Shown here piece by piece: positions 48,916 through 61,850 of a stretch of DNA of 64,000 nucleotides (its first letter is position 1; each line of letters opens with the position of its first letter). The notes beneath the pieces were generated by a model. The model did not search any database and had not been told where the DNA came from. It saw only the letters and a program-made list of their open reading frames with translations. Source of the stretch: Eremophila alpestris peregrina (lineage: Eukaryota > Chordata > Aves > Passeriformes > Alaudidae); the NCBI GenBank assembly GCA_009792885.1, contig WMCF01000020.1:14475490-14539489 (forward strand), in the 5' to 3' direction. The position numbers and the translations under genes were made by a program.

Positions 48916-51359
48916 AAGAGCTAGTTAGCTGGTAAACAGAGCCCAGATGCACAAAGCTAAACTTAGAAAAAATATTCATGCACTCACCCTCCTTCCTTCA
49001 ATATACCTTTCATATCAACAAAGTATTTCATAATTTACCTATGTCAAACATATTTTTAACTAAAAACCCAGAACCAAATATTACCAGTTTATTGTCTGAT
49101 AAATGTTTTTACTTCTATTAAACATTTTCACTTGAACATTTTCTTCTGTTTGTAAAACACCAGAATACAGAAAGACTCTAAAATTATTATAATCTTAATT
49201 TTGCCAAAGTGAAACATTTACATTGCTACTAAAATTGCTTTGTTCTTGTTTAGCCAAACTTCTCAAACTGTTACGGATAGCAGAATACTTTTGATTCCCA
49301 AGAAACTCTCTATTTTCAATTCTCTTTATGAATACCTCCAGCTTGTTCCACTGCGGCACCACAAGTAACACATACTGTTCACATGTGAAGCATTTTAGTA
49401 TTTGCTATTCAGCATCTATTATTCCTGTAAAGAGGTATTTGTTTAGAAGCCAAATAAAGTGTGTTAGTTCAATTCTGTACAGGCACAGCACTGGAGGATT
49501 TGATCTCCACTAAAGGTCCCATTTGTGTCTTAAAACCCACAGCATGTTCTTCTGTGTATGCAAGATTTTTAGCCTGTTTCTGACAGAGTGGAGGGAGCCC
49601 TGGAGATGCTCCTGCTCTCAGCTTTCTAACTCTCAAAGGCACAGAAGAGTCCTTGCAGACATTGATTAGCTTCCCATTTGCCTCAGTTTCTCCACAAACA
49701 AACTGAAGATATTACTTTATACAACTTCACAATATGTTGTAGGGCAAATATGTTTGTCTCTGCCTGTGGAGTAGGCAGAGGCTTGAGAGGACAAAGTAAC
49801 AGGAACAATTGGTGTCTCCTAGTACAGAAACACACAGAACTCCTCTTCAAAAACCTGAACATCCTAGGCAGATTTTAAGAATCTTTAAAGACAGAAAACT
49901 AAACTCCATTAATAAGCTGGGTTTTTTCCTATGCTCTCAGATGTCATTGCAAGTCACACACATCATCTGGACTCCAGCTTGGGGGAAACAGAATGTGAAA
50001 ACTGCAGATACATTGCTGTTCACCCTACCATTTGGACTGCAACTTGTGAGGGACCCATTCTTGGCTCCAAGCACAGGGGCAAGAACTACAATATGAAGAG
50101 TAGATTGACTATGTCACACTTCTTTTTCCTTGTCTTGGTTTCCCCATTAGTGAGAATGAAGGAGGTAAAAGACAACCTCCTGGAATCACTAGAAGGACAT
50201 AGCTCACCCTCATCCCAAGCACACAGTGTCTGCAAAAAAGATGCATCATAAGCTGATTCTGACTTGAACTCTCTGCTATCCATGAGAGTTCCCTGCTCCT
50301 TTAGGATGCTGAAGGCAGCAGTCCTGTAAAGCTCTGTACCTGCATGCTGTGCACACAGCGGCCATCTCAGCACAGTGTCAGACTCTGGGCTGCTCCAGCC
50401 TATTTTATCACAATTTACTTGGTAACAGGTTACAAATGTGGCATCTGATGAAAATAATGAGCCTTGATGTCACTTAGTGCACGAGGCTCCCTGCGTGTGT
50501 GCAGGGAATAGCAAACAACAGGCAGCCTGGCCTCCTCATAGGTGCCAGCACAATTGGTCCCATGGTAGCATCCTCCTTCTATGCTCTGCCTCAGCAAACC
50601 TCATCCACCAGCCACCTTCAGGCACCATCAAAAACTCACTGCAGCATCAAGATCAAACCCAAGGCATCCCAGAGCATGACTACTTTCTACTGTGACAGGT
50701 CAATGTCCTTTGGAGACTCACCCAGTGGCCAGGTCTCAAAGACACTAGTTATGCCCTCAGGTGCATCTGTGTCCCACTTCCAGGCATAGGTCAGTCAGGA
50801 GCAGGAACCAGCCCACTGATCCCTTTTTTCACCTTAGCATTCTTAGCATGATGGAAAAAATTTCAGTCAAGAAATGTCCCACTAAAAATCTAGAGGAAGC
50901 TTATCCAGCTCTTAAGTGACTAAGTACCCCTGGTCTTAGAGGCTGGTCAAACCAAGCAAACACTTGGTAGGTGGCTCCTACCCCTTTGCTCTTTTGAGTC
51001 TTGTTTTTTCTGTTACCGAATGGAGACAAAAGTGCTCCTTATACTCCATGGGATGGCCTTGAGGGTAAATCTGATAAAGAACAATCTGGGGCTATGGACA
51101 AAGATAAATGCCCTTGCAGCTGGTGGGAAGGGTACAAGCAGCTGCGATACAGAGCAGAGAGAGACACATCAGAGAAGATGGGGTAACCATAGAAAAGATC
51201 ATGAAACAAATGCTAAAGCAGATGTATGAATGAAAAGAAAAAATTAAAAAGGCAAAGGATGTGGAACAGAGCCATGATACAGCTCTTCACTCATACTCTG
51301 ATGTTTTGCCGTTTTCTTTTAAGTTGGAATTCGCCAGAGATTTTTCAAAGTTTCTACTT

Positions 51360-51396
51360 AAAAAAAAAAATCAAACACAAACAAACAAACAAACAT
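51360..51396. repeat. A-run followed by CAAA simple repeat
   Basis: Eleven A, then TCAAACACAAACAAACAAAC and one further CAAA-type unit. It may be a decayed retroposon tail, but no body is recognisable upstream. Confidence 0.8.
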
Positions 51397-51952
51397 ACAC
51401 AAAAACCCCACAACCTAAAACTGAAACACCCACAAACTCCCAAACAACACATGCCTTAGGTGGAGAAGTAGGACTCTATTTTTGAATGCTTTGGCTAGGT
51501 ATCCAAACTGATGGCTGACTAACACTGTGTCTGGAATGGGCCAGGTTTAAATGCTTGAAAATCCCCTAGAGGAGTCACCTGACTCAGGAAAGAAGCCTTG
51601 TTGCCCCTAACATTTACTACAACCACTATTAGAGTTTAATTTCAGAGTATAAAAATATACCATGACTATACAGACAAAGTCTTTTGGAAATAGGAGACAG
51701 TATAGAAAAACACCATAGTACCTTTTTCTACATAATGGTATAATCAAATACCAATATAAAAGTTGCCCAAGATGCAGAAGGATCTTGCAATACCAGTGCT
51801 AGACTGACAGGAAAGACATGACGGTTGCAGTTTGCATTTTGCTCCCCTCTGTGGTTCAAAACCAATATACTTGATTTCCTATGTGTGAGGATACAGTTTC
51901 CAAATTCCAGATCAGTTAGATTGCAAAGCCAAATTATTAACTGCTTGCCTTT

Positions 51953-51974
51953 AAAAAAAAAAAAAAAAAAAAAA
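51953..51974. repeat. Run of 22 A
   Basis: Uninterrupted A followed by GAGAGAA. No recognisable retroposon body precedes it. Confidence 0.9.
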
Positions 51975-53544
51975 GAGAGAAATCCTATCATGACAGGGCC
52001 TCTGATCTCACAAGAGGTTTTCATTGCTACTGTAATATAAACACTAACCCCACTCCTCTCATTAAAATCTCATCTTCTTCCCCAGAGCTTCAACACTGCT
52101 TATAGTCAGGTCACTGAACATAGCCCATGTGTAAAGGGAAATGGCAGCAGGACAAGAGAGGGTGGATGAGGACATGCTGAATACTTATGTTTGTTGTGCT
52201 GGTCACAGTGACACCTAGCTTTTTTTTCCTGAGTTAACAGCATAAAGCACACAAGAAATGTAAATCATAGCTTTGGGTGTGCATAATCTTGCACTGAGTA
52301 GCATAGAAGTATCTGAACAAAGAAAAAACAATGTATATAAGGGCATTTTTTTTGTCTAGTAGAGAAAAAGCTCAACAAAAACCAGTGGTTTAGGAGATAG
52401 AACACAAATTCAGATGAAAAATACACCTCTCTGTTTTAATTTACTGTGATCAGCTATTGAAACAAAGTGTCAACTGAAATAGTGAGTTCTTACTCTCTTA
52501 ATGTAAACTGTACAATATGTGTCTCAGGAGGTCAAAGTAGATTATTTCAGGATTACTTCTGTGTGCAAATCTATTTTTTTCTGTTACCTACTTGTCCACT
52601 GCTGTCAGTCCCTCACATGATCCTTTTCACCTTTCCTGATCTTGATCAGCATGCCATACTTTGTCACACCTACAAGTTCCTCTTACATATGCTCACTACT
52701 TTTTCAGATCATTAACAAATACATTAACCAATTCTGGCATTGTTAAACATTGCCTGTTTTGTCTGAATACTTCTTTTAGCAATATGGGAATTCTCACCAC
52801 ACCCCTTGCCAGTCTGCTTCCTAATGGATTCTCATATTTGGAGAATTTTTCTTCTACTATCACTTCAGTGTGTGTGAGTCTCCAGAATATGTTAGCCAAG
52901 GCATTTTCTGTAAAATTTCTGTCCAGAGTAATTTAAGAGTGCCCCACCTGTAAGGAAATCTGACCATTCCTATTTTGCAGATGTACAAAGTAGGCCACAA
53001 GAGACCTACATCCACAACGCACAAAGCATTTAGATGCCTAATTCTCACTGAACTCTTATCCCTTATGGATAAGATCTCAAATGACTGTGGGGAGAGTACT
53101 CTACTTAAAAATCTTATGTCTTAGGCAAAGTGCTCTGGAAATACAAAAATAGACTCCCAGCTCTAGAGAGCCTCCATGCTCACCTGCACACTACATTGTG
53201 GAGTCAAGAGACAGACACACTAAAGCCAACATGTGAAGTAGTTACCGTCCTGCTTCATCAGCTCCAGTCTCCAGTTCTCTGTGTGTGAAACATACAGCCA
53301 TAAGCCACTGGGAACAGCTCTCCAGATCAAATGGATCAGCTTCTGGGGACCTGGAAAGTCCTGGCCAGTATGAAGGTCTGCATGGGCAACTGGAACAAGG
53401 CTGCAGCCTCAGCAGCCCCATGTCAGCAACTAGGGAGACTAGTATGAAGAGACAGCTACTGAGCAGGCTGTGTGTCTGAGCCTTACAGACTGTCCACCCT
53501 TTACATGTGTGGAAGCTGTCACTGCCAACAACACAGAGGGCAAA

Positions 53545-53591
53545 ACTAGGTGATCTTTAAGAATTCTTCCAGCCCAAACCATTCTATGATA
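53545..53591 (+). mobile_element. Short CR1 LINE 3' tip
   Basis: AACTAGGTGATCTTTAAGAATTCTTCCAGCCCAAACC and ATTCTATGAT match the last bases of avian CR1 (AACTAGATGATCTTTAAGGTCCCTTCCAACCCAAACCATTCTATGAT). It is a heavily 5'-truncated copy. Confidence 0.8.
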
Positions 53592-53789
53592 CTCCTCAAA
53601 ACGCCAGCAAGGCCAGCTCAACTCTGCCCAGAGATCTCTCTGTCTTTACACACTAAAAGCCCTAACCCCTGGGGCCTGCTGACTGCGACAGATAGAAAAG
53701 CTCTCTGCAGCAGTGTCTGCTGGAATGTTTTTTAATTATCTCTGGAAAGTATGGACTGTGTATCATCATTAACTGGACTAAACACTGAC

Positions 53790-53970
53790 GGTCAGTGAGT
53801 CAGGTACCAGTAAACGGTGCAATTAACAGCCAGAGGAGAGAAGTGTATTCAATCTGAAAGCTTTCTTTCTCAATCCATCTCCACTCATCACCCAAAGTGC
53901 TGAGCAGCGGACTTTTACTTTCAATTACATTAATCAGGTTAATTCCAAGTTAAAGTCAACATTTTAATCA
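53790..53970. promoter_or_regulatory. Candidate conserved non-coding element with clustered homeodomain cores
   Basis: GTGCAATTAACAGCC near 53817, TCAATTACATTAATCAGGTTAATTCC near 53921 and ATTTTAATCAAGAGGC near 53961 lie in non-repetitive DNA. It ends at a purine tract. Function is inferred from motif density. Confidence 0.3.
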
Positions 53971-53972
53971 AG

Positions 53973-54073
53973 AGGCAGGGAAGTAGAGGGCTGAGGGGAA
54001 GAAAGGAAGGAAAAAAAAAAAGGCAAGAGGAACAAGGAGGAAAGGAAAGGAAAGATGCAGGGAAAGAAAGCAG
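53973..54073. repeat. Purine-rich (GGAA/GAAA) low-complexity tract
   Basis: About 100 bases are nearly all A and G, including GGAAGGAAAAAAAAAAAGGC and AGGAAAGGAAAGGAAAG. Confidence 0.8.
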
Positions 54074-54079
54074 GACAAT

Positions 54080-57000
54080 TAAGTGACAGGCACCACTGAA
54101 AAAAAATAAAATCAAATCATAAGGAATAAGCTTCTATGTTGGATCTCTACACTAAAGGGGTTAGCATTTACCTCCTGTGTAACTTTGGCATACTGGGCTG
54201 TTACAGGGAGAAACTGGAATGTATCAGAGCAGCTTCAGGAATGCTGTATTTTATGGCAAGACCTGTCCATAGAAATATCTCTTCAAAAGAGTCTGTAATG
54301 ACCCAAGTCACAGACCCATCATACCATGACTTCTGTTTGCCCAGGCATAGCTCTCCTGCATGCTCTGTAAAGCTTAAAAACATTGCATGCCTAGAAAAAC
54401 TACCAAGTGGTCCATCACACTGAACAGAAGTTCCACCTGTACCTACAGCTGAATCAATTGCATTAGCACTACTGGGGGATCCAGTATTGCAGAGATCAGG
54501 TACTAATGACTACAGAAATAGGGCATTAAGTTGTTCAAAGAAGCCTGCTCTGATGACCCCATTATATGTCCCTGCCAGAGATTTTTTAAACTAAGGGAAT
54601 AGCTAAGAGATGCCCAGCTTCCACTGGATTTCAAAAGGACTGGGAGCTTAATTTCCTTGAGCTCCTTTACTTATCATATTTACAGATGATCCAGATTTGC
54701 AAAGAAAACCACATAAAGGATGCTGAAGGTTCTCACTCTTGCCAGGTGAAACAGTGTTGGTGGGGGGGGAGGTGCAGTAAGAAGCAGAGATTTAAGAGTT
54801 TAGGTTTTGGCCCATCACACCCTTTCTTTCGCAGTTGCATTAGTTTACAGAGTAAGTTCAAGGTGCAGCTCCTGTTCTACAGAGTCCCGAGTCCTGAGAA
54901 GCAGTCTCACTGGCTGTGTGTTTCATATCTATCTCCTAGATAGATATGGACTCATATCTATCACTCAAGGACAGTGAACTTGCAAGTGCTTAGACTGAAT
55001 CACTCATTTTGGGCCTGAGCAAAGTCTGTTAATCCCTGGCTCACAGCACAATGGCAGTTTTTTCTCTTGGAGTCTTGAACAAAAATCAGAGGGACATTCA
55101 GTACATGGGAAAACAAAAGCTGGAGGAAAACAAACTTTCTGTAGGAAGGAGGCATGTGATAGAACAGATGGGCTACCAGGAACATTTATTTACCTCCTGA
55201 CTCTAGTACAAACCTCACCCATGAGCTTGGGTGAATCATTTCTCCCAGACACAATTTAACCATGCAATGGAGACAGCAGTGCTGCTGCTGTTTCCTTACC
55301 AAAGCACTTTGACAAAAAAGCTGTAATTCAGCATTATTATTGTTAATATATTTTATTATTGATGGCAATTTTTAATTAAAATCCTCTCAGAACCATGACA
55401 TACTTTTGAGCCAGCTAGATTGTATCTTTACATCTCTGAAAAAATTAGAATAATCATACATTAGGAATTGAGAACAACAAAACTATGCAAAGGAATTGAG
55501 AAGCACACAAGAGAGAGAACTACATAAAGTGAGGAAAAGCTCACAATGTGAAGATGCCTGTATGTGTTACCCACTAAAAATCAAGCTTAGGGGTGTTGGA
55601 AACAGCAGCAGGTATTGTGGTTCTGTGCCCATGTTTGTGAGGTTTGATAGCATAAGAACCACATGCCCCAACTGAGTAGAATGGTACCTGCTTTTGGAAG
55701 GGAGTGAGACAATGAAAATGTTCCCAAAAGCCATCAGAAGCAGAGCTTCAGGACTTTCTCCCCAGCAGGAACTCAGTTCCAGCACTTCTGAATTTAAATT
55801 TTAAAAAGTTACTCACTGTTTCACTTGAATAAGGAAACAAACCATGCAAAAATAGAAAGACTGGAGTAAATAAAATAAGAGCAAACAGCTAATTAGTGGG
55901 TCTGATCAAGAATGCCCTGCCATGCTCATTCTTCTTCCAGCCTTCCCCACTCCCACTCTGTGCTCAGCACTCTGCTCAGACCTGCACAGCAGCAGTATTG
56001 GCCCTGTGCTGCCTGCTCCCCTCACCTCAGCTCACCACTTCAGCTCTGCAGCACAGCTGGAGCTGAAACATCTCCCTGTGCCAACTTAACCAGCACTCCT
56101 GAACACCAGTCTCTGTAGAAACATCAAATTCTTTTCCCTCCTTCTTCTCACTATCACAGCCAGAAAGCACAACAGGTTTCAGGAGCGACAGGAAAACACC
56201 TCTTTCCCTAGGATTAGGAAGATAGGTAAGAATGTGATGATTTAGCAGATTAATTTGGGATCCCAACAGACTGTGTACTGATAAGAAAAGATGCTGCCAG
56301 GTCAGTGAAAACAGCAAATACACTTTGCCTGGAGGCAATGTCCTGAATCTGAGACTCAATGCTAAAGTCATCCAGGGCCACCAGAAGCGTGAATTTTGTC
56401 ACATGAGGGCTGTAGCTCTGAGCACATGATTCTGCTCCTGAATACGCTAATGAACTGTTCATAACCACAGCTCAGTCACTCTGCAACACCTGTAACTTTT
56501 CCTAGGCTGCACACCTCTCGTGAAACAACTCTGCAAAGAAAGATTTAAAGCCTGATAAATAGATTGTTGGCAGAACCACACCTGAAGATCAATAATAATA
56601 GCAAAAAGTGCAGTTATAGCCATAATTTGTTTCACTTGGATTCACTAGGAAAGTACAGAGCTCAGTGAAGCTTTTCTGTTGTGGTTGCAAAACTGGTACG
56701 TCATCCTGGTGTTTCTACATCATTAAAATCTCTGCACGTACATATGGCTTTGCCACATGCCTGCAGATAGCCCAGTTCTTGACAGACTGATTCTAAAGAC
56801 TATTGAAATGCTACTAAGAATAGGGCACCTTCCTAAATAAAAAATAACCCATACCCTGAGTGCTAAGGAACTCCTATATCCACCTCCATCTGGCAGGGCA
56901 ATCTGACACATTCTAAATTGCAGGTAAGGAAATCAAATCAGAACAGGAAAGACTGATTTTCATAAAAGGCTCAAAACTTAGGATCTCTTCTTTCTATTCA

Positions 57001-57540
57001 GCAGTCCTATCCCTCAGGATCCTCAAAACAAGGTTAGGCTGCTGTGTTCACTAACCTAATTCACTGCCAACTGTGTTGAATTTCACAGTCTCACTATGGC
57101 CTTCCTGAGGTTCAAATCTTCATCTTTTGCCCTGCACATACACCTGGTGACATACACACCTATCTTACTGTGTGCTTTGAAATTGGATCCACATTGCCAT
57201 GATGCCTGCTGATTCCTCTCATCCTGAGGCTCTGGGAAGTGATGTGGAGTGGAAAGCAGAATTAGTGGTCCTGAACCCATTGGCAGAGCTCCCATTTCAA
57301 TGTAGTCCAACGAAAAAGTGTAAATCATAGCTCTCAGGGATGGAAAATGTCTGGGAGGTCACATTCTCCTCTGAACACACTGCACCTGCTGAAGCCTTAA
57401 GGGTCCTCAAAACCCTGCTCTGTCCGGTGGTATGGGAAGTTCTAGGGAGAAAAAAGGGGAGTCTCCTGTTCCATTCCCTTTTCTTTGCCAAGAGGCTCTT
57501 GTTGAAGGATGGGATATTGATTCTTCTCCCTCCAGCCTCT
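54080..57540. other. Intergenic DNA without strong features
   Basis: An 11-base perfect hairpin lies at 54924-54948 (CATATCTATCT, loop CCT, then its complement). A possible MIR scrap lies near 55220. I recognise no gene. Confidence 0.55.
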
Positions 57541-57549
57541 CCAGCAGTA

Positions 57550-57870
57550 CAAGGCCTTGGCCGGATGGAGTCAGACTCAATCATAATTGCATTTGCATAA
57601 TACATTTTACCTTTCTCTCCTCCGCTGTAGTTTTCTGAACTTGCCAAGTTGCAAGCTGACCCTGTGAGCCAAGGTGTGATTAACTGAGAAATTCACAGCA
57701 GCGCCACTTTAATCAAAGGGGACAGAGGTTACAACAGCTCAATATTAGTGATAACCAGCCTTTGATCCACAGAGCTAGGCCAAGCCTGGCAGGCAAGCTG
57801 TGAGGAAATGCACCGTCAGGGCTTTTGTGGGGAAATAATACCTTATTAACCCCTTCATTTAACCTGCTGT
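57550..57870. promoter_or_regulatory. Candidate enhancer with POU octamer and paired TCF/LEF sites
   Basis: ATTTGCATAA at 57591-57600 holds a perfect POU octamer. ATCAAAGGG at 57712-57720 and CCTTTGATC at 57759-57767 are TCF/LEF-type words in opposite orientation, about 40 bases apart. TGATTAACT near 57678 and CTTATTAACCCC near 57832 are HNF1/homeodomain-like. The DNA is unique and GC-balanced. POU and Wnt inputs fit known control of PAX2 in midbrain-hindbrain and kidney, but the assignment is inference. Confidence 0.4.
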
Positions 57871-57879
57871 GGGTGAGCA

Positions 57880-60190
57880 GAGAGAATCACCAGAAAAAAA
57901 ACTCTTCCAGAGTCTTAATTGCAGCCCACAAAGCCACTGCTTCTTAAAACTATACCTAAAGGTGTTAAATTCCAGAAAAGAACCACCTCTGTCACTCAAG
58001 ACCTATAGACTTATTTGTAAGGGTGATGACACCTTCTAAATGCTCCTACTTCTGTTCTAGACTGACCACCAATTTAAAGCCCAGCAATGGGCTGACAGAC
58101 ACACAGCCCAGGCTATCAGCTTTTAGCAATTCCTTACAGGTCCACACACATGGGCAGTGTTTCCAAGTCCATTCCCCACTGCAAAGCCCTGGCCAAGACA
58201 CCCAACCACACCCAACCTTCCCTTTCCCTTGCTTCTGCTCTTTTGCCTGAGAAAATGCCCTTTCTTAACAGGGAGTTCCAGTAGGACCTAAAATACTGTA
58301 GCTAATCAGATCAAGACTTAATGTGGACTTCAACAAGTAATTAGAGATCATTCTCATAATCAGGTTGCACCAAAGATAACATGAAGTCTAAACAATGAGA
58401 GAAGTACTATTTGGTAAGAAATGTGTTAAATTCAACATGCAGTCCTGAAACAGAAAACAGACTCAGAATCCTAGGGGAGAAGAAAGTCTCAGTTTTGGAA
58501 ACTATAGAGAAATTGAAAATTCTCATTTTCTAGAAAACTCAATTTTGCAATTTGCTTAGCATGGGACTGGAAATAATCCACACAGAAAGAAAACTACAAT
58601 AGAATACATTTCCTGGCAAAAACAAATTTGGGTCAATCAAAATGTTTTATTTCAATAAAATAACACTTTAAAAATTAATTTTCTCATTTAAAACCCCTAT
58701 GAATATTACAGAATCAAATCTATCTTTGAAAAAAAATGTCATTTCAAAGTGAAAAACACCTTTTGTTTTTGAAGGAGTGAAATGGAAGGTAACAACTCTA
58801 CCAACAGGCTTCTGTCAAAAACTTTTGCGAAACAAAATATCAGTGAAACTGACATTTCAGAGATAAGCTTTCTCCTTTTGTTAGTCTTCTCTGGTGGGAA
58901 ACACTCTTTTAAAACCAATCCATTCCCTTAATTACCTTTTTTTGACAGGACACAGAAAAACAAAGTGCCACCTTCCCTGAATGGTTTTTATTTACTCACT
59001 CTTACCAACCTCCCTCAAATTAAGACCTGGCCAGAGAACCAGGAAGAAGTCTCACCTGTGCTGCAGAGACCAAAACAACACAGTTTTCCAATCAAGACTT
59101 TGGCCCAACATCCTTTAAGTGAGAGAAGAGCCATCCTTAAATGGGTCCAACAAGGGTGAAGAAATTAGCTCATATACTCCCAAAGCAATTCATTGTGGAG
59201 TCAAGTACTCTGCCACTGAAAATCAGACTTTCCAATACAGTCACCTTACAATTTTGGGCCATGACTTCAAAAAAATTACTTGGACCTGTTTTTGAAGGAT
59301 TGTCTCTAGACACCTCCAGGAGTCCTCATTTTTGAAAAGCAAGGGTCTGAGAACCACATATCTGTCCCAGACTTATTACTGCCGACAACTGCAGGGAATT
59401 GTTTTGTTTAATAGGTAACTAAAGCTCAGCAGACCCTCTGCAAAGGCACGCCTTAGCTGAAGGAAGTCAACTCTCATCCTGTGGATCACAGTTCTACAGG
59501 TCTCAGCTCCTCCCACACTACTTTCTCCTCATCACTTCCTGATGTACCATCCTCTGCTACTCCCACCACATTTATTTACCTTCTTTCTCTTCAACACACT
59601 GGTTTTGTGTCTTATTCAACCCTGCATGAAACGTTTCTAGAAACATGGAAGGAAGCAACAGGAAATCTCGTTCTGACAGAAAGCACTTCAGCCAAGGCAT
59701 GATATATATACCAAAAGCCTGCACTGCAGTTTCTAACCTCTCCCCTGTACCTCAGTAAAACAACAAACAACAGTTACCTGTAACATGAACCAACCCTCTG
59801 ACCCAGAAAGTGCAGGATACATCCCACTGGTAGAGGATGGCAACAGATATCACACCAAGCCCACTCAGCACATTGACCTCTGCTTGCCTGTCTGCTAGCA
59901 GGAGGCTTCAGCTGCTTGCCTCCCCCATTCTTCTCTACACCCCTGCACATTCAGCCATTAATTGATCCCTGATCATCTCACAAATATATTTCCCTCTCTC
60001 CCCAGGGCAGGTCCACCCGCTTTTCCTTGTTCTCTGCCATTAACATGGGTCTCACATCACCATGCACAGCAGCGCACGCACAGCTCCAAACACCTCAGGG
60101 CAGGCACATCATTTCCAATTGTGAGCAAATGCTGTTGGTTTTCATTAATCTGCAGACACTATATTTGCCAATTTCTCCAACTTTTCTTTC
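57880..60190. other. Intergenic DNA without recognised features
   Basis: No gene, RNA or clear repeat. An AT-rich stretch lies at about 58480-58880. Confidence 0.55.
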
Positions 60191-60199
60191 TCACTCTCT

Positions 60200-60420
60200 C
60201 TTTCTGCTTCGAGGCAGGTGAGTGCATCAATTTTCTTCTCATCTGTGGCAGTTAAATTAAATGGAATCGGCCTGATTGCTGAAAATCAAAGAGAAGGCTG
60301 ATAAAGCAATTAAATCCCTCTAATTTCTCCCCTTGAAAAGGTGCAGCTTGGCTCAGAAGCTAATTAACTTCATAATGAAAATCCTTCTTCACCTTTTTAG
60401 GCTTTCTTTCATTCTTGCTT
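60200..60420. promoter_or_regulatory. Candidate conserved non-coding element with homeodomain cores
   Basis: GTTAAATTAAATGGAATCGG near 60251, AAAGCAATTAAATCCCTCTAATTTC near 60304 and AGCTAATTAACTTCATAATGAAA near 60358 are clustered in unique sequence. Function is inferred only. Confidence 0.3.
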
Positions 60421-61719
60421 TTGGTAGAGGTGGTAGGTTGCCTATAGAAGAGGGATGTTACAGTGATAAGCATGGCTCCCTTGAACATGACAGACAACTG
60501 GGCGTATGCATCACATCAGAGTCTTTCCAAGGGCCTAATGTGAGCCATTACTGCTATGTCGGACCTGAATGTGCTGTGATATCTGCTTTGCAGGTGTACA
60601 AAAGCTCCCAGGATAACCTGTTTGTCACTAGCTTTCAAGTTCACCCTGTGCCCAGCCCATGAAGACTATCAAAGCCTAATCCCCTTGTAACAGCTTCAGC
60701 AACTGCAAGTTTCATCTCTGGGAGTCATTAAATTTCTCATATGACAAAACAGCAGCTTCACATTAGACAATTAATCTTAATTGTCACAGTCATAAAAGAT
60801 AGGTAGGCACAGATCTTTAGAACTCTGCACTCCATCTTCCTTACTCACTTCTACTTAGCATTTGGATGTTTGCTCCTTCCCACTTTCATTTTGTTGGGAA
60901 TTGGAAGGCTCCCTCAGATTTTAATAGGTATCTTTCAGATCTCTTACAAGTAAGAGTATTTCCAGCCCATGCTATGCTATGCTCTGTTTTTTCTGATCAT
61001 GCTCCTCCTGGTACCAAAGTACCCCACATTATTCTACATCCAGTCACAATCCAGAGTATAAGTGGGATCAAACTCCTTGTGCTCCAGGACAAACCACCCT
61101 AGTCATGAAGCTCATACAAGTGATGTATTTCAATTTGCACCTGCAGGACCTATACAAAGGAACACTATTGCAGCAGTACTCTGGCATGCTGAATCTCTAG
61201 GAAGAGCCTGGTCCTTCATCAAACCTTAGTCCCTTTAATTTGCCAACCTGGGAGTCAGTAACTCCAATGAAAAGTTAAGGGGACAAATCCCTTTCATTAC
61301 CATGCCACCTTAACTATATAGAAAATATTATAAATGTATTATAATACAAATATACAAGAGGAAGACAACTGGTGTTCATGACAGATCTCTGTCATGTCAC
61401 TCTGGCATCTAACTTTCCACCAGGCAAACCTGTATTAATGTTTCTACCTTCCAGCATTATTCCTGCTATTAGAAAACTGTGCTTCAGGTTAAATTTACAT
61501 CCCCTTTTATTATAAAATCAGTTTCAATTTTCCAGGTTAAGTAACTCTTCACTAACTCTTCCTAAATTTTGCCAAGCACATAATTAATGCATTCTGTATA
61601 TTACCATTCACCGAAATTTTACCAAATATGAAAGGAAGTATATTCTACTAATATTAATGGCAATATCATATTGCCTTTCCTCTGGGAGAGGTTAATTTTG
61701 CTGTTACTTTTCTCTTTTG

Positions 61720-61850
61720 TTCAGAACTGAAGAGGGAAATTTGCTTCCTAAAAATAATTAGCTGACCTGTCACCTGCCCCTGATGGAACTTGCCATGGGG
61801 TTTTTAATTACCACAAATGTTCTGATCAATGCTGCTGTACCACATGCAGA
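61720..61850. promoter_or_regulatory. Candidate conserved non-coding element
   Basis: AAAAATAATTAGCTGACCTGTCACCTGCCCC near 61750 combines a homeodomain core, a MEIS-like CTGTCA and an E-box CACCTG. TTTTTAATTACCACAAATG follows near 61801. This is unique sequence; regulatory function is inferred. Confidence 0.3.

Larger units (their letters stand above)
48916..53540. other. Intergenic DNA with simple repeats
   Basis: It holds an A/CAAA-type repeat (51360-51396), an A22 run (51953-51974) and possible MIR scraps near 49660 and 50125. No exon or RNA gene was recognised. Confidence 0.55.
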
